A DNA stretch of 64,000 bases from NCBI GenBank assembly GCA_943841495.1, contig CALSYL010000001.1, positions 118,501 to 182,500 on the forward strand, read 5' to 3'. Both the position numbers and the translations under genes were made by a program. The notes under the pieces were generated by a model. That model saw nothing but the letters and a program-made list of their open reading frames with translations. It had not been told where the DNA came from and made no database searches. Below are positions 54,740-64,000 of the stretch, in pieces. This DNA comes from an uncultured bacterium (lineage in GTDB: Bacteria; Fidelibacterota; Marinisomatia; Marinisomatales; Marinisomataceae). Within the stretch, counting starts at the first letter, position 1. Each line of letters starts with the position of its first letter.

Positions 54740-55688
54740 CAATAACTTTCTGTGTTTTTAGCTTAACATCAATTTCTGAAAAAATAGTAATTGCATTCTC
54801 AAGCTCTTCAAATGAATAGTTACTTGATGCTGCACTTATTCTATTTACTACTTTTCCTCTTATATTTCTACTTGTTGCTTCTAATAATGTTCCATTGTTT
54901 TTTTTAGTTAAAAATATTGCTTCTATTATGGTAAACATTGCATTGATTAAATATGATAAACCATATTGATTTAAAATGGAAAGTCCACTTTCAAAGATTG
55001 CATCAACTCTTCTGTCACAAATAGCATAATTTAATTCCCATAATTGCTTATCTTTTTTAACACTGCTTGATTGATTAAGCATACTCATAAGATCTTCTTC
55101 TTTTGCGTTTGCTAAGCTTGACTTTTTCATTTCATTATAAATAGCGGAAAAATTGTTACCGAAAATTTCTACAAGCTTTGAAGAATAAGTATTGTTTATA
55201 TCAAGATCTAGTTCATCAGCAAATACTTTAATCCATTGTATCATTTCACTTTCAAAAGGAGTAGATATGTCTATTGTATCTAAATACTTTTGAAACTCTT
55301 TTGTCGTGTTGTTCTTAATAATATTTGATTTTGATTTGTAATCAAATGTTAAAAAACTATGATCAATACATAAAATACGATGCGTATTTTCAGAATCGAT
55401 TAATGATATTACAGCTTCTTTATCTTTTTTTGAGAGCTTATTGACATTTTTAATAATAATAAATTTGCTGATAGAAAATAGGTCTTGTGATCCAAGTGAA
55501 TTAATTAATGATTCAATTTTATCTGTTTTATCTGAACAGTCGAATAGAAATAATTCTGTTTCACTTTCTAGCCTTTTTACAATTTGATCTTTAATATATA
55601 AATATAAAAAATCATTATCCCCCACTAGTAAATAATTTTTATCAAGCTCTAATGGTTTTTGACCCAATATTTTTAATGCTTTAATCAT
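54687..55688 (-). CDS. holA: DNA polymerase III delta subunit
   Basis: Clamp-loader subunit that opens the beta clamp. 333 residues. The N-terminal AAA-like domain starts NYLLVGDNDFLYLYIKDQI and has the IIKNVNKLSKKDKEAVISLI block; the C-terminal collar domain contains FTIIEAIFLTKKN and YSFEELENAITIFSEIDVKLKTQ, the last being the most recognisable HolA motif. ATG at 55688. Sequence conservation is modest but the pattern is convincing. Confidence 0.82.
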   Translation of the reverse strand: MIKALKILGQKPLELDKNYLLVGDNDFLYLYIKDQIVKRLESETELFLFDCSDKTDKIESLINSLGSQDLFSISKFIIIKNVNKLSKKDKEAVISLIDSENTHRILCIDHSFLTFDYKSKSNIIKNNTTKEFQKYLDTIDISTPFESEMIQWIKVFADELDLDINNTYSSKLVEIFGNNFSAIYNEMKKSSLANAKEEDLMSMLNQSSSVKKDKQLWELNYAICDRRVDAIFESGLSILNQYGLSYLINAMFTIIEAIFLTKKNNGTLLEATSRNIRGKVVNRISAASSNYSFEELENAITIFSEIDVKLKTQKVIDEAEFTNIINGVFKSEG

Positions 55689-55693
55689 GTTTA

Positions 55694-57208
55694 TTAATTC
55701 TCTTTTTGTTCTGAAGAATAAGAGATGCCATAACTCCCAGACTGAATGGATGTTTCATTCTTAAGATTAGCTCTAATTATTTTATCTTTTTTTGTCATTT
55801 TGCTAACAAGAATTACTGCTAAAAATGCAAGAATAAAGCTTGAGAGTCTTTCAGTAACTAATGATTGTAGATAGTCATTGCTCCCCCATATTACAGTTAC
55901 AATTGATCCGGTCAACAGCCCTGCAATAATTCCCTTTCTTGTTGTATTATTCCACCATAAAGATAAAATAATTGCAGGACCAAACGATGAGCCTAAACCA
56001 CTCCATGCAAAACTAACTATTCCAAAGATTGTATCTCCTGAATATTCTGAATACATGGCTGTTGCATATGCAAATAAACCTAAGATAATTGTTATAAACC
56101 TAGTATTTGTCAACTTATCTGACTTTGTAGTTTTAATAATTTTATTTAGACCTAAGTCTTCACTGATTGCAGATGTCGATACTAGCAACTGTGAATCTGC
56201 AGTAGACATCATTGCTGCTACTGCTCCTGAAATTAATAATCCTGCAACCCATGCAGGAAGAAGTGTTTCAGCTAGTAGTGGCATTGCTATCTCAGTATCT
56301 TTTCCATAAAAAAATTCTTCTCCAAAATATCCAACAGCAATAATTCCAACCATAAATGCACCTGAAATACCTGGAATAGCCCAAAATGCTGCAATCCATT
56401 TAGCTTTTTTAATATCTGACACTGATTTAATAGCCATATATCTAATCAGTAAGTGAGGTTGTCCAAAATAGCCTAGACCCCAACTCATACCTCCAAGAGC
56501 AATGGATAATGCACTAAGGCCTGTTAAGCCTGCAAATAATGAATTTTTATTTATGTCATCAAAAGTTAATAGCTCAGATATGCTTTGATCTAAAGATGAA
56601 AGCTCAATTAAACCAATAATTGGTAAAACTACCAATGTCCCGATCATCAGAACACCTTGAATTAAATCAGTCCATGCGACTGCTAGTAGACCGCCAAGAA
56701 TCGTATATATAATGATTATAATAGCACTAAGAGTAATTCCATATAATGGTTCGATTCCAAAAATAGTATTTAAAATCTTTCCTGAACCATGAAATTGAGC
56801 AGATACATAAAAAGTGAAAAATATCCCTATAATTAATGCTGATATTATCTTAATTAATCCTGATGTATCATTAAATTTTTTCTCAAGGAAATCTGGGATA
56901 GTTAATGAATCAAATTTTTCGGTCTCTTTTCTTAGTCTTTCTGCAATTAGAAACCAAGAAGAAATGATTCCAATTGTAATTCCTATTACTGCCCAAATTT
57001 CTCCATAACCAATAGCTATCGCTGCACCAGGAAGTCCCAAAAGAAGCCATGCTGATTCCCCTGAAGCTCTTTCAGAAAATGCGGTAACCCAAGGGCCAAG
57101 CTTTCTTCCAGCTAGCAAGAAGTCTAATTGTGAAGAAACAAATTTATTTGACATAACACCTACGAGGATAATCATTAAAAGGTATATTATAAAAATTACT
57201 TCGATCAT
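55694..57208 (-). CDS. putP: Sodium/proline symporter, PutP-like (SSS family)
   Basis: 504 residues, about 13 membrane segments. It follows the PutP pattern closely: LDFLLAGRKLGPWVTAFSERASGESAWLLLGLPGA, GGLLAVAWTDLIQGVLMIGTLV, and MSTADSQLLVSTSAISEDL. Proline imported here could be oxidised via PruA (10.4-12.0 kb). The open frame reaches 57250, but the ATG at 57208 overlaps the uppP stop as ATGA and directly precedes the first membrane segment. Substrate specificity is inferred from similarity. Confidence 0.82.
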   Translation of the reverse strand: MIEVIFIIYLLMIILVGVMSNKFVSSQLDFLLAGRKLGPWVTAFSERASGESAWLLLGLPGAAIAIGYGEIWAVIGITIGIISSWFLIAERLRKETEKFDSLTIPDFLEKKFNDTSGLIKIISALIIGIFFTFYVSAQFHGSGKILNTIFGIEPLYGITLSAIIIIIYTILGGLLAVAWTDLIQGVLMIGTLVVLPIIGLIELSSLDQSISELLTFDDINKNSLFAGLTGLSALSIALGGMSWGLGYFGQPHLLIRYMAIKSVSDIKKAKWIAAFWAIPGISGAFMVGIIAVGYFGEEFFYGKDTEIAMPLLAETLLPAWVAGLLISGAVAAMMSTADSQLLVSTSAISEDLGLNKIIKTTKSDKLTNTRFITIILGLFAYATAMYSEYSGDTIFGIVSFAWSGLGSSFGPAIILSLWWNNTTRKGIIAGLLTGSIVTVIWGSNDYLQSLVTERLSSFILAFLAVILVSKMTKKDKIIRANLKNETSIQSGSYGISYSSEQKEN

Positions 57209-57948
57209 GAGATTAGGCTCACCAAAATGCAATAAATACCAAACCACCAAAAATTGAACTTTTTAAGAAATTGAACAAGAAAAAATAAACTTAAATATCC
57301 AAATATAAATGAAGACATAAAAAGTCCAAGCGCATTTGCAACGCTAATTGCTTCAAACCCATTAGAAAATAATAATTCATAAAATATTGAAAGAACTATA
57401 ATTGGGATAACCATGAAAAAACAATATTGTATCGATTTTTCTTTATCTAAACCCATCATTAACGCAGAACTGATTACCATCCCAGATCTTGAAATACCAG
57501 GCAAGATTGCTATTGATTGAAATAATCCCAAAAGTAATGCTGATTTGAGGTTTAGTTTTAATGAAAAAGAGTTTTTTAATAAACTCATTATTATAATTAA
57601 AAATCCATTTGCCATTAATGAATACTGTACAAATTGATAATTGAAAAACTGTTCGAAGTCAAAAATTAGTCCACAAATAACCGCAGGGATTGTTGAGATA
57701 GTTAAAAATTTCAGAGTATTAGTATGAAAAAAATCGTTTTTATTTTTTGATGAAAAAAAAGATGCTTTGTAAAATAAAAGTATGCTAAAAAGGGTTCCAA
57801 AATGAGCAATGATTTCAGCTGAAGCCCCTTCATTGTTAATTTTCAAAATATCTTGAAATAAAACAAGGTGACCCGAACTGCTTACAGGAAAAAATTCAGT
57901 TAATCCTTGTATCATTCCCAGTATAATAAAATTAATTAATTCATTCAT
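57205..57948 (-). CDS. uppP: Undecaprenyl-diphosphatase UppP (BacA)
   Basis: Recycles undecaprenyl pyrophosphate, the lipid carrier of peptidoglycan and surface glycan. Motifs IQGLTEFFPVSSSGHLVL (about 14-31, catalytic Glu and Ser region) and PGISRSGMVIS (about 149-159, catalytic Arg) are visible; seven to eight membrane segments. 247 residues. ATG at 57948 overlaps the upstream gene by 8 bases. Confidence 0.94.
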   Translation of the reverse strand: MNELINFIILGMIQGLTEFFPVSSSGHLVLFQDILKINNEGASAEIIAHFGTLFSILLFYKASFFSSKNKNDFFHTNTLKFLTISTIPAVICGLIFDFEQFFNYQFVQYSLMANGFLIIIMSLLKNSFSLKLNLKSALLLGLFQSIAILPGISRSGMVISSALMMGLDKEKSIQYCFFMVIPIIVLSIFYELLFSNGFEAISVANALGLFMSSFIFGYLSLFFLVQFLKKFNFWWFGIYCILVSLIS

Positions 57949-58564
57949 AATAAATCCAGCCTATCAACCTCTTTGAAGTTTTGTCTCTTCTGTAGGAATG
58001 ATAATATTCATTTTCATAAGTACATTCTTTGGTATCGCTAACATTTTTAATTCCTAAATTCTTTAACTGTGAAGTTGCTATTCCCTTTAAATCCAAAAAA
58101 AGTTTATTATTTTTTTTAGCAATAAATTTACTTTCAAAATAATCAAAAAATTCATCTTGAACCTCATAATTCTTCTGGGAAATAGATGGCCCTATAAGAA
58201 CCTGAATAGTAGAAATATCCTTTATGTTGTTTTTAATAACTTTATATGTTTCTTTAATTATTCCTCTTTTTAACCCCTTCCATCCCGCATGTACTACTCC
58301 TATAATAAAAGGTGATTCATTATAGAAAAAAATTGGTAGGCAATCAGCAGTTTTAATTTTTAAACATATATCTTTATTCATTGTAAGCATACCGTCAGTA
58401 TCCTTGCAAAAAAGATTTTTATTGTTAACTAGTTGAACATTTTTTGAGTGCGTTTGTTGCATAGATGCTTCAAGTTTTTCATTCTTAATTCCATCAATTT
58501 GATTATTTGAAAAAATTATTTTTATTTTTTTTGATTTTATTTTTTTTGAAAATTCAAAAAACAT
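57941..58564 (-). CDS. pgeF: Multicopper-like purine nucleoside phosphorylase YfiH/PgeF
   Basis: Laccase-domain protein of the YfiH/YlmD group; members have zinc-dependent purine nucleoside phosphorylase/adenosine deaminase activity and one is implicated in peptidoglycan editing. Metal ligands lie in MQQTHSKNV (His), TADCLPI (Cys) and VVHAGWKG (His). 207 residues, a little short, because the N-terminal strands are abbreviated. ATG at 58564, three bases after the LppC-like gene. Confidence 0.87.
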   Translation of the reverse strand: MFFEFSKKIKSKKIKIIFSNNQIDGIKNEKLEASMQQTHSKNVQLVNNKNLFCKDTDGMLTMNKDICLKIKTADCLPIFFYNESPFIIGVVHAGWKGLKRGIIKETYKVIKNNIKDISTIQVLIGPSISQKNYEVQDEFFDYFESKFIAKKNNKLFLDLKGIATSQLKNLGIKNVSDTKECTYENEYYHSYRRDKTSKRLIGWIYYE

Positions 58565-58567
58565 ATA

Positions 58568-60355
58568 TCAATTAGCATTATAAATTTTTCTATTAGAAAA
58601 TCTTATAATTTTTGGAGAAGTATTAGAATTGGATGAGGAAAAATTAAAGCTCCTAGTTATACCGTCAAAATTAGTATTTGTATTAAAAATAAATTGATCA
58701 TTTTTAAAACTATTATTTAATAAATAATTTGAAAAATCAAACCCAAAATGAAATGCATTATTTAAAGAACTATTGTAATCATATTCATTTCTTTTAACAT
58801 ATTTTGGCAAATAATTTGTTACAAAAATCATATCAGAGATATGAGGAGAAATGCTTTCTTCTTTTAATAAATCAAGGTCTAACCAATTTTCATTTCCCAT
58901 TAATTGTGCATCAAGATTTGATAAAGATACTTGTGATGCTACAAACTCTAATGAGCTATCATTTATTGGATAAAATATACCATCTATAGTCTCTAATACT
59001 ACTTTAGTTGAATCGATTGAGTCTTCTTCTTCAATATTAAACATATCATAAACTTCGTTATTGTCTACATCAAACATTGAATCTAAAACGTCTATATCAA
59101 CACCCAAGAATTCTTGATATTCATTTTTTGTTTCAATATCCCAAGCAATATTTCTTAATTCCTTAAAATTTGGACGTAAATCAATTACATTATTCTCTTC
59201 ATACCAACCTATATAGACAGGTTCTTTGTTTAGCTTGTCCATAGCTAAAAGAAATGAATCTACCTCTTTAATACCCAAATCTGTTCTTGGAGCAATAATA
59301 GCTATATTATTCAATTCTGAATCACTTAATACATGATTAGCTAATAATTGATTTTTGAAATCAATAGATGACTTAAGTTGATAAATATTTTTATTTATTT
59401 TTGATAAATCTGATAAATTACTAAACGGAGAAAAGATTGGAACATTGGTGTTAGAAACCGAGCTAGAGCCAGCTATAAGATTTTCATCAGAAAAAGGTCC
59501 AACAATGGCACTTACATTATGCTTGGATACCAGATCCTTAAATGCCTCAACAGTTAAAATTGGATTACTATAATTATCTATAACAATAAATTGAACTTTT
59601 TCTCTTTGTTCAGATATTTGATTTGCTTCAAAAAGACCTTCCAAAAAAGCGTTTGAAATTTCTGAATTTTCACCTGAAAGTGGAAGAACTACTCCGACCT
59701 TCCTTGAGAAGGTTGTTTTTGAATCTATATTTCTATTTAAAAAATTGTAATTACCTCTAAACTCTCGATCTAGCATGCTTAAATTTATTTTATTAAATGT
59801 TTCGCTAATATTTGCTAATCCATCAAAAGCTAAAGTAAAAGACTGTGCTAATAAGATAATATTTTTATTGCTTTCACTTTCCTCAGTTACTAAATATAAT
59901 TCTAGTAAATCATAATCTAAATTAAGCGGTATTAATTTAGCTACCCTTCTATTGATTGTCTTTTTTGACTTAGAATCAATATTATCTCTTTTAGCATCGA
60001 GATAACTTTTAAATGCAAAATCATAGTACCCTTTTACAGAATAAATATCTCCAATAGTTAAATAAAATGATGTTCTTAAATTTGCAGGCAAACTAAGTGG
60101 ATTAATTTCTTTTGCTTTATTAAGCGCTAAATCTAATTCGTTAAGATTATACAGAGCTTTGACTTTAATTACTTCTGCATGATTTGAATAGCTAGTATTT
60201 AAAATTTCACTGTCATTAATTTTCTTGATAACGGCATTATTTCTTTGTCTATTTAGATCATCAATGAGTGACTCAATAAATTTTTCGTTAGCTTCATCGT
60301 CAAAAGATTGAGCAAAAAGAGTGCTTATTAATGTTATATATAGTAACAATTTCAT
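58568..60355 (-). CDS. LppC/LpoA-like protein: TPR-like N-terminus and periplasmic-binding fold
   Basis: 595 residues. Signal peptide MKLLLYITLISTLFAQ (1-16). The N-terminal ~200 residues are helical TPR-like; from about 215 (KVGVVLPLSGENSEISNAFLEGL) the sequence follows the type 1 periplasmic binding-protein/leucine-binding fold, with AIVGPFSDENLIAGSS and VPIFSPFSNLSDL. An acidic insert (about 420-465) interrupts the second lobe. The layout matches LpoA, the outer-membrane activator of PBP1A, but no lipobox is seen. The ATG at 60355 was chosen over 60397 because it begins the signal peptide. Confidence 0.72.
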   Translation of the reverse strand: MKLLLYITLISTLFAQSFDDEANEKFIESLIDDLNRQRNNAVIKKINDSEILNTSYSNHAEVIKVKALYNLNELDLALNKAKEINPLSLPANLRTSFYLTIGDIYSVKGYYDFAFKSYLDAKRDNIDSKSKKTINRRVAKLIPLNLDYDLLELYLVTEESESNKNIILLAQSFTLAFDGLANISETFNKINLSMLDREFRGNYNFLNRNIDSKTTFSRKVGVVLPLSGENSEISNAFLEGLFEANQISEQREKVQFIVIDNYSNPILTVEAFKDLVSKHNVSAIVGPFSDENLIAGSSSVSNTNVPIFSPFSNLSDLSKINKNIYQLKSSIDFKNQLLANHVLSDSELNNIAIIAPRTDLGIKEVDSFLLAMDKLNKEPVYIGWYEENNVIDLRPNFKELRNIAWDIETKNEYQEFLGVDIDVLDSMFDVDNNEVYDMFNIEEEDSIDSTKVVLETIDGIFYPINDSSLEFVASQVSLSNLDAQLMGNENWLDLDLLKEESISPHISDMIFVTNYLPKYVKRNEYDYNSSLNNAFHFGFDFSNYLLNNSFKNDQFIFNTNTNFDGITRSFNFSSSNSNTSPKIIRFSNRKIYNAN

Positions 60356-60423
60356 TACAATTGAAATATAAGGTATTTTAATCAGTTTTGAATACATTTA
60401 CATGCATGCTATTTACTCAAAAA

Positions 60424-62270
60424 TTACTCTACGGTCACAGACTTTGCCAAATTTCGAGGTTGGTCCACATTGAGTTTTTTACTAACTGCAATATAGTATG
60501 CAAACAACTGGAGAACTATTGTTGCCATAACAACAAACATATAATGATTTGTTCTAGGAATAACGATTAAATCATTTGCGAGATTTTTCAATATCTTATC
60601 CTTAGAATCTGTAATAATTATGATTTTCCCTTTTCTGGATTTTATCTCTTCAATATTAGATATTATTTTCTCATAAGTTTTATCTTTTGGCACAATAAAC
60701 ACATTAGGCATATCTTTATCTACTAAAGCAATTGGTCCATGTTTCATCTCTGCTGCTGGATAGCCTTCTGCGTGTATATAAGATATCTCTTTTAATTTTA
60801 AAGCACCTTCAAGAGCAACAGGGAAATTTAACCCTCTGCCTAAATACAAGAAATCAGATGCTTTTTTATATTTTATAGCAATCTTTTTAATATCCAACTC
60901 TTTCTTTAAAACTGATTTCATTTTTTTGATAGAACCGTCGTAGTCTAGATGTGCTTTAATAGAGTTTTTGCTCATCTTATCTTTGGAATCAGCTAATTTA
61001 AGAGCAAGTAAATACAGAATAGTTATTTGCGCTGTGAATGCTTTGGTTGAAGCAACTCCTACCTCGTGACCGCACCTTGTAAATACGCCGCAATTTGTTT
61101 CTCTAGAAACAGAACTACCTGGGACATTGCATATTCCAAGAGTTATTGCACCAGCATCGTTAGCTTTTTGAATAGCTGCAAGCGTATCAGCAGTTTCACC
61201 AGATTGTGAAATAGCAATTACTACACTATTATTATCGATTAGAGTCTTTATTATATCTAAATTCAGATGCATACTCTACATGTACTGGCACTTCTGCAAA
61301 TCTTTCGATTAAATTTTTTCCAATTAATCCAGCATGCCATGAGGTTCCACACGCTGTAATAAAAATTTTATCAGCCTGTTTAATTTGTGGCCAATATTCA
61401 CTTAAGCCTTGTAAAAGAATGCTATTCTTCTTTGTTCTACCATTGATTGTATTTGATATTGTATCAATCTGTTCATGGATTTCTTTATGCATAAAAAATT
61501 CAAATTTTCCTTTATCATAATCATCAATTTTAATATCAATTTTTTCAATTTTTTTAGGCAAACTTATATCCTTATCAATTGAGGTAATTTTGTAATCAGT
61601 GCCATCAATAATCGCCATTTGGGAATCTTCAAGATAGATAATATTTTGAGTATGCTTGATTATTGGTGAAATATCACTTCCAATAAAAAATTCTTTGTCT
61701 TTAACTCCAAGCACTAAGGGACTTCCTTTTCTGGCTGCAATCATCATATCAGGGGATTGTTTATTTATAACAACAATTCCAAATGCCCCATCTACGCGCT
61801 GAAGAGCTGCTCTTACAGACTGTTCAAAAGTCATTTTTCCATTCTTTAAAGAAATATCCAACCAACTGAACTAAAACCTCAGTATCGGTTTCGGACTTAA
61901 ATTTAATTTTTTTTGATTTTAAAAACTTTTTGATAGGTGCATAATTTTCAATAATACCATTGTGTACTATTGCAATATCTCCTGATTGATCTCTATGCGG
62001 ATGAGCATTAATTTGGTTAGGTTTTCCATGAGTAGCCCATCTTGTATGAGCAATTCCTACACCTCTGCAATCTTTGATAATACCGCTTGCATGCAAACCT
62101 TCTTCTAGTTGCTTTACTTTTCCACTTCTTTTAGTGATACTTACCTTGCCATTTTTATTTAAACAAGCTATGCCTGCAGAATCATATCCTCTATATTCTA
62201 GACGATGAAGTCCGTCTAATAAAATTGGATAACAGTTTTTATGTCCTTTATATGCTACTATACCACACAT
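60424..62270 (-). CDS. glmS: Glucosamine-6-phosphate synthase GlmS, frame interrupted twice by single extra bases
   Basis: Makes glucosamine-6-P from fructose-6-P and glutamine for peptidoglycan and LPS. The N-terminal glutaminase begins MCGIVAYKG with nucleophile Cys2 and has HTRWATHGKP; the two SIS domains carry ACGTSWHAG, ISQSGETADT and PAAEMKHGPIALV; the end is AKSVTVE as in other GlmS. Two breaks occur: near 61841 (reading KEWKND, restored to KEGKMTFEQ by removing one base) and near 61247-61255 (restored to FRYNKTLIDNNSVV). With both corrected the length is 614 residues, normal. Essential and well conserved downstream of each break, so errors are likelier than decay. No glmS ribozyme is seen. 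Confidence 0.9.
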
Positions 62271-62293
62271 GTTGAAATATACATTGAATTCAA

Positions 62294-62772
62294 TTAAAAT
62301 TTTGGTGTTAATTTGAGCATCATTTTTACATTCCCTCTTTCGTACTTCTGTAGAATCTAATACTACTTCTTTAAAGCCATATTTATCATAAAGGTTCCTA
62401 GCTATAACAAGCGAATCATTAGAAATAAGAAATATTTGCACAGCTTTTTGCTCAATAGCAAATTCAATACATCTATCCATTAATAAATTGGCCACTCCTT
62501 TTCCCCTAAAGTTTTTCTTAACTGTCATTTTAGCAAGTTCATAAATCTTATCTGAACTTTTAATCATAGCAACTGTACCAATCACTTCATTTGAACTCAA
62601 GGCAAAAAATACTTCTCCATCCATTTATAACAATTTTTTCAGGATTGAGTAGATCGTTTTTATCTGAATCTTCTAATACCCAAGATTCTTCTATCCATAC
62701 TTTATTCAGTTGATAAAATTGGTTGGAATACTGACTTTGAAAGCCAATTACAGATAGATTGCTTATTCCCAT
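62294..62772 (-). CDS. GNAT-family acetyltransferase, frame interrupted twice by single extra bases
   Basis: Corrected, a protein of about 158 residues: [20 protein letters not shown], then [23 protein letters not shown], the acetyl-CoA loop [18 protein letters not shown], and the end [26 protein letters not shown]. Breaks lie near 62619 (extra base turning NGGEV into NGWRS) and near 62345 (extra base turning TEYERGN into TEVRKRE). The second break lets the frame run on into glmS, but restoring it gives a stop at 62294-62296. Starts at ATG 62772, 10 bases inside the 3' end of guaA. Substrate unknown; similar genes are general GNAT enzymes. Confidence 0.72.
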
Positions 62773-64000
62773 TCTATAGTTGCTGGGGGCTTACCAGTGC
62801 AATCATACACTACTCTGCTTATTGAAGATAATTCATTTACAATCCTATTAGATACTTTGCCAATAAATTCATAAGGCAAGTGTGCCCATGTGGCAGTCAT
62901 AAAATCTACTGTTTCTACAGCCCTTAAAGCTAGCACATCTTCATACCTTCTCTCGTCTCCTACAACACCAACAGATTTTACAGGAAGGTATACAACAAAA
63001 GCCTGGCTAAGACTATCATATAAATTATGTTTCTTTAATTCGTCAATGAAAATTTTGTCAGCTTTTTGCAATATACCTATTCTAGTTTCATTTATATCTC
63101 CCATAATTCTAATTCCAAGACCTGGACCTGGAAAAGGATGTCTAGAAAGAATATGGCTTGGTGTATTTAATGCAGCTCCAATTTTTTTAACCTCATCTTT
63201 AAAAAGCTCTCTAATAGGTTCTAATAATTTCAAATTCATTCTATCGGGAAGTCCGCCAACATTGTGATGAGACTTAATAACACTAGAATTATGATTATCT
63301 GAAGATGATTCAATAACATCAGGATAAATAGTTCCTTGAGCTAACCATTTAATATCTTGAATCTTCTTTGCTTCACTTTCAAACACATCTATAAAAGTAT
63401 TTCCGATTATTTTTCTCTTTTTTTCTGGATCAATTATCCCAAAAAGATTTGATAAAAATAATTCTGAAGCATCTACAAGTCTAATATCTATATTTAAAGC
63501 TTCAAAAGTAGACATAACCTCTTCCACCTCTCCAAGCCTTAAAAGACCATGATCAACAAAAATACAAATTAAATTTTTATTAATTGCTTTATGCAGCAAC
63601 ATTGCTACTACAGAAGAATCGACTCCTCCAGATAATCCCAATAAAACTTTCTCATCTTTAACCTGTGATTTTACGTTTGAAACCATCGATTCGACAATAT
63701 CTGAAGTAGACCAGTTTTTTGAACAACCACATATTTTGAAAATAAAATTAGATAGTATTTTTTCACCTTGATTTGTATGGGTTACCTCTGGATGAAATTG
63801 AAGACCGTAAATATTTTGATTGATATTTTGAAAACCTGCAATAGTACAATTTGATGATGAAGCAATTATTTCAAAATCTTTGGGAAGAGTGGTAACCTTA
63901 TCTCCATGACTCATCCACACATCAAGCATATCTTCATTTAAATCAACTCCATCGAATAATACTGATTTATTTGATAAAGATATTGAAGCATGTCCAAATT
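62763..64000 (-). CDS. guaA: GMP synthase (glutamine-hydrolysing), 5' end beyond window
   Basis: Converts XMP to GMP. The frame is open to the window edge and the visible part begins within the glutaminase domain ([20 protein letters not shown], then [12 protein letters not shown] with the catalytic His and Glu). The ATP-pyrophosphatase domain has the PP-motif [11 protein letters not shown] and the dimerisation domain ends with the invariant KPPATIEWE. About 412 codons are visible of about 510 expected; roughly 100 N-terminal residues, including the nucleophile Cys, lie outside. Downstream GNAT gene overlaps its 3' end by 10 bases. Confidence 0.96.
   Translation of the reverse strand, partial: FGHASISLSNKSVLFDGVDLNEDMLDVWMSHGDKVTTLPKDFEIIASSSNCTIAGFQNINQNIYGLQFHPEVTHTNQGEKILSNFIFKICGCSKNWSTSDIVESMVSNVKSQVKDEKVLLGLSGGVDSSVVAMLLHKAINKNLICIFVDHGLLRLGEVEEVMSTFEALNIDIRLVDASELFLSNLFGIIDPEKKRKIIGNTFIDVFESEAKKIQDIKWLAQGTIYPDVIESSSDNHNSSVIKSHHNVGGLPDRMNLKLLEPIRELFKDEVKKIGAALNTPSHILSRHPFPGPGLGIRIMGDINETRIGILQKADKIFIDELKKHNLYDSLSQAFVVYLPVKSVGVVGDERRYEDVLALRAVETVDFMTATWAHLPYEFIGKVSNRIVNELSSISRVVYDCTGKPPATIEWE

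Noticed and set aside
62271..62293. Possible glmS ribozyme or riboswitch upstream of glmS
   Set aside because: Only 23 bases separate GNAT and glmS, far too short for the ribozyme.
61824..62772. Apparent in-frame fusion of a GNAT acetyltransferase to GlmS
   Set aside because: The GNAT end is out of frame: removing one base near 62345 restores the family C-terminus [10 protein letters not shown] and a stop at 62294, 24 bases before the glmS ATG. The fusion is produced by the frame break.
1..64000. CRISPR arrays, tRNA or rRNA genes, insertion sequences
   Set aside because: No regularly spaced repeats, cloverleaf-like segments, terminal inverted repeats or transposase genes were seen; gaps between genes are too short for most of them.

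Overview
The window is a gene-dense, AT-rich (about one-third GC or less by eye) piece of a free-living, probably marine, Gram-negative bacterial chromosome. Gene content (RodZ-like HTH protein, bifunctional phosphoglucose/phosphomannose isomerase, AGCS, SSS and DAACS sodium symporters, mitochondrial-type aconitase, ATP-type PEP carboxykinase, LppC-like and TPR lipoproteins, YfhO-type membrane protein) fits the FCB group. With the low GC and very short intergenic spaces, my best guess is a Marinimicrobia/SAR406-like lineage; this is inference, no search was possible. No tRNA, rRNA, CRISPR array, IS element, phage or plasmid gene was seen. No stretch over 300 bases lacks a gene.

Layout. (1) 1-5320, minus strand: a shortened division cluster transcribed maf, rodZ-like, then mraZ-rsmH-ftsL-ftsI-ftsZ (ftsZ cut by the window edge). 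(2) 5365-9065, plus: aconitase and gatB; rpmB on minus at 9062-9298. (3) 9378-14824, plus: dusB-pruA-sucC-sucD-ndk-SPOR, a proline/glutamate-to-succinate energy block. (4) 14882-18161, plus: rpmF-fabD-fabG-acpP-fabF fatty-acid block without plsX and fabH. (5) 18142-22155, minus: sugar isomerase, polyprenyl diphosphate synthase, eukaryote-type phosphomannomutase and a sodium:amino-acid symporter. (6) 22177-23272, plus: LptF/LptG-type permease with a frame break. (7) 23278-37098, minus: greA, pckA, xer recombinase, rluD, lspA, DksA/TraR-like, ileS (frame break), htrA, dsbD, patatin, pyrE, pyrF. (8) 37173-40474: GNAT, SSS symporter (minus), DAACS symporter. (9) 64000-40446, minus: about 23.5 kb of uninterrupted co-directional genes: guaA, GNAT, glmS, LppC-like, pgeF, uppP, putP, holA, ECF sigma/anti-sigma, TPR and LolB-like lipoproteins, glycan glycosyltransferases with flippase and YfhO protein, yajC, def, fmt, PASTA protein, lipoprotein, hflX.

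How it works together: the cell appears to be a sodium-coupled heterotroph importing amino acids (PutP-like, AGCS, DAACS) and burning proline/glutamate through PruA and the TCA cycle, with PEP carboxykinase for gluconeogenesis. It builds an outer membrane and surface glycan from GlmS-derived amino sugars and a mannose-1-phosphate branch. Genes overlap by 1, 4, 8 or 11 bases almost everywhere (ATGA and TAATG junctions), and TTG/GTG starts are used at several junctions, typical of a streamlined genome with translational coupling.

Quality caveat: six reading-frame breaks (22591-22595, 28759-28764, and four in 61247-62619) each behave as one extra base, three in or beside short homopolymers, in conserved or essential genes (ileS, glmS). 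I read them as probable sequence errors rather than pseudogenes. No clearly new defence, mobile or biosynthetic system is present; the most distinctive items are the minimal division cluster, the eukaryote-type phosphomannomutase module, the kinase-less PASTA protein after def-fmt, and a DksA-like protein with an unusual cysteine arrangement.
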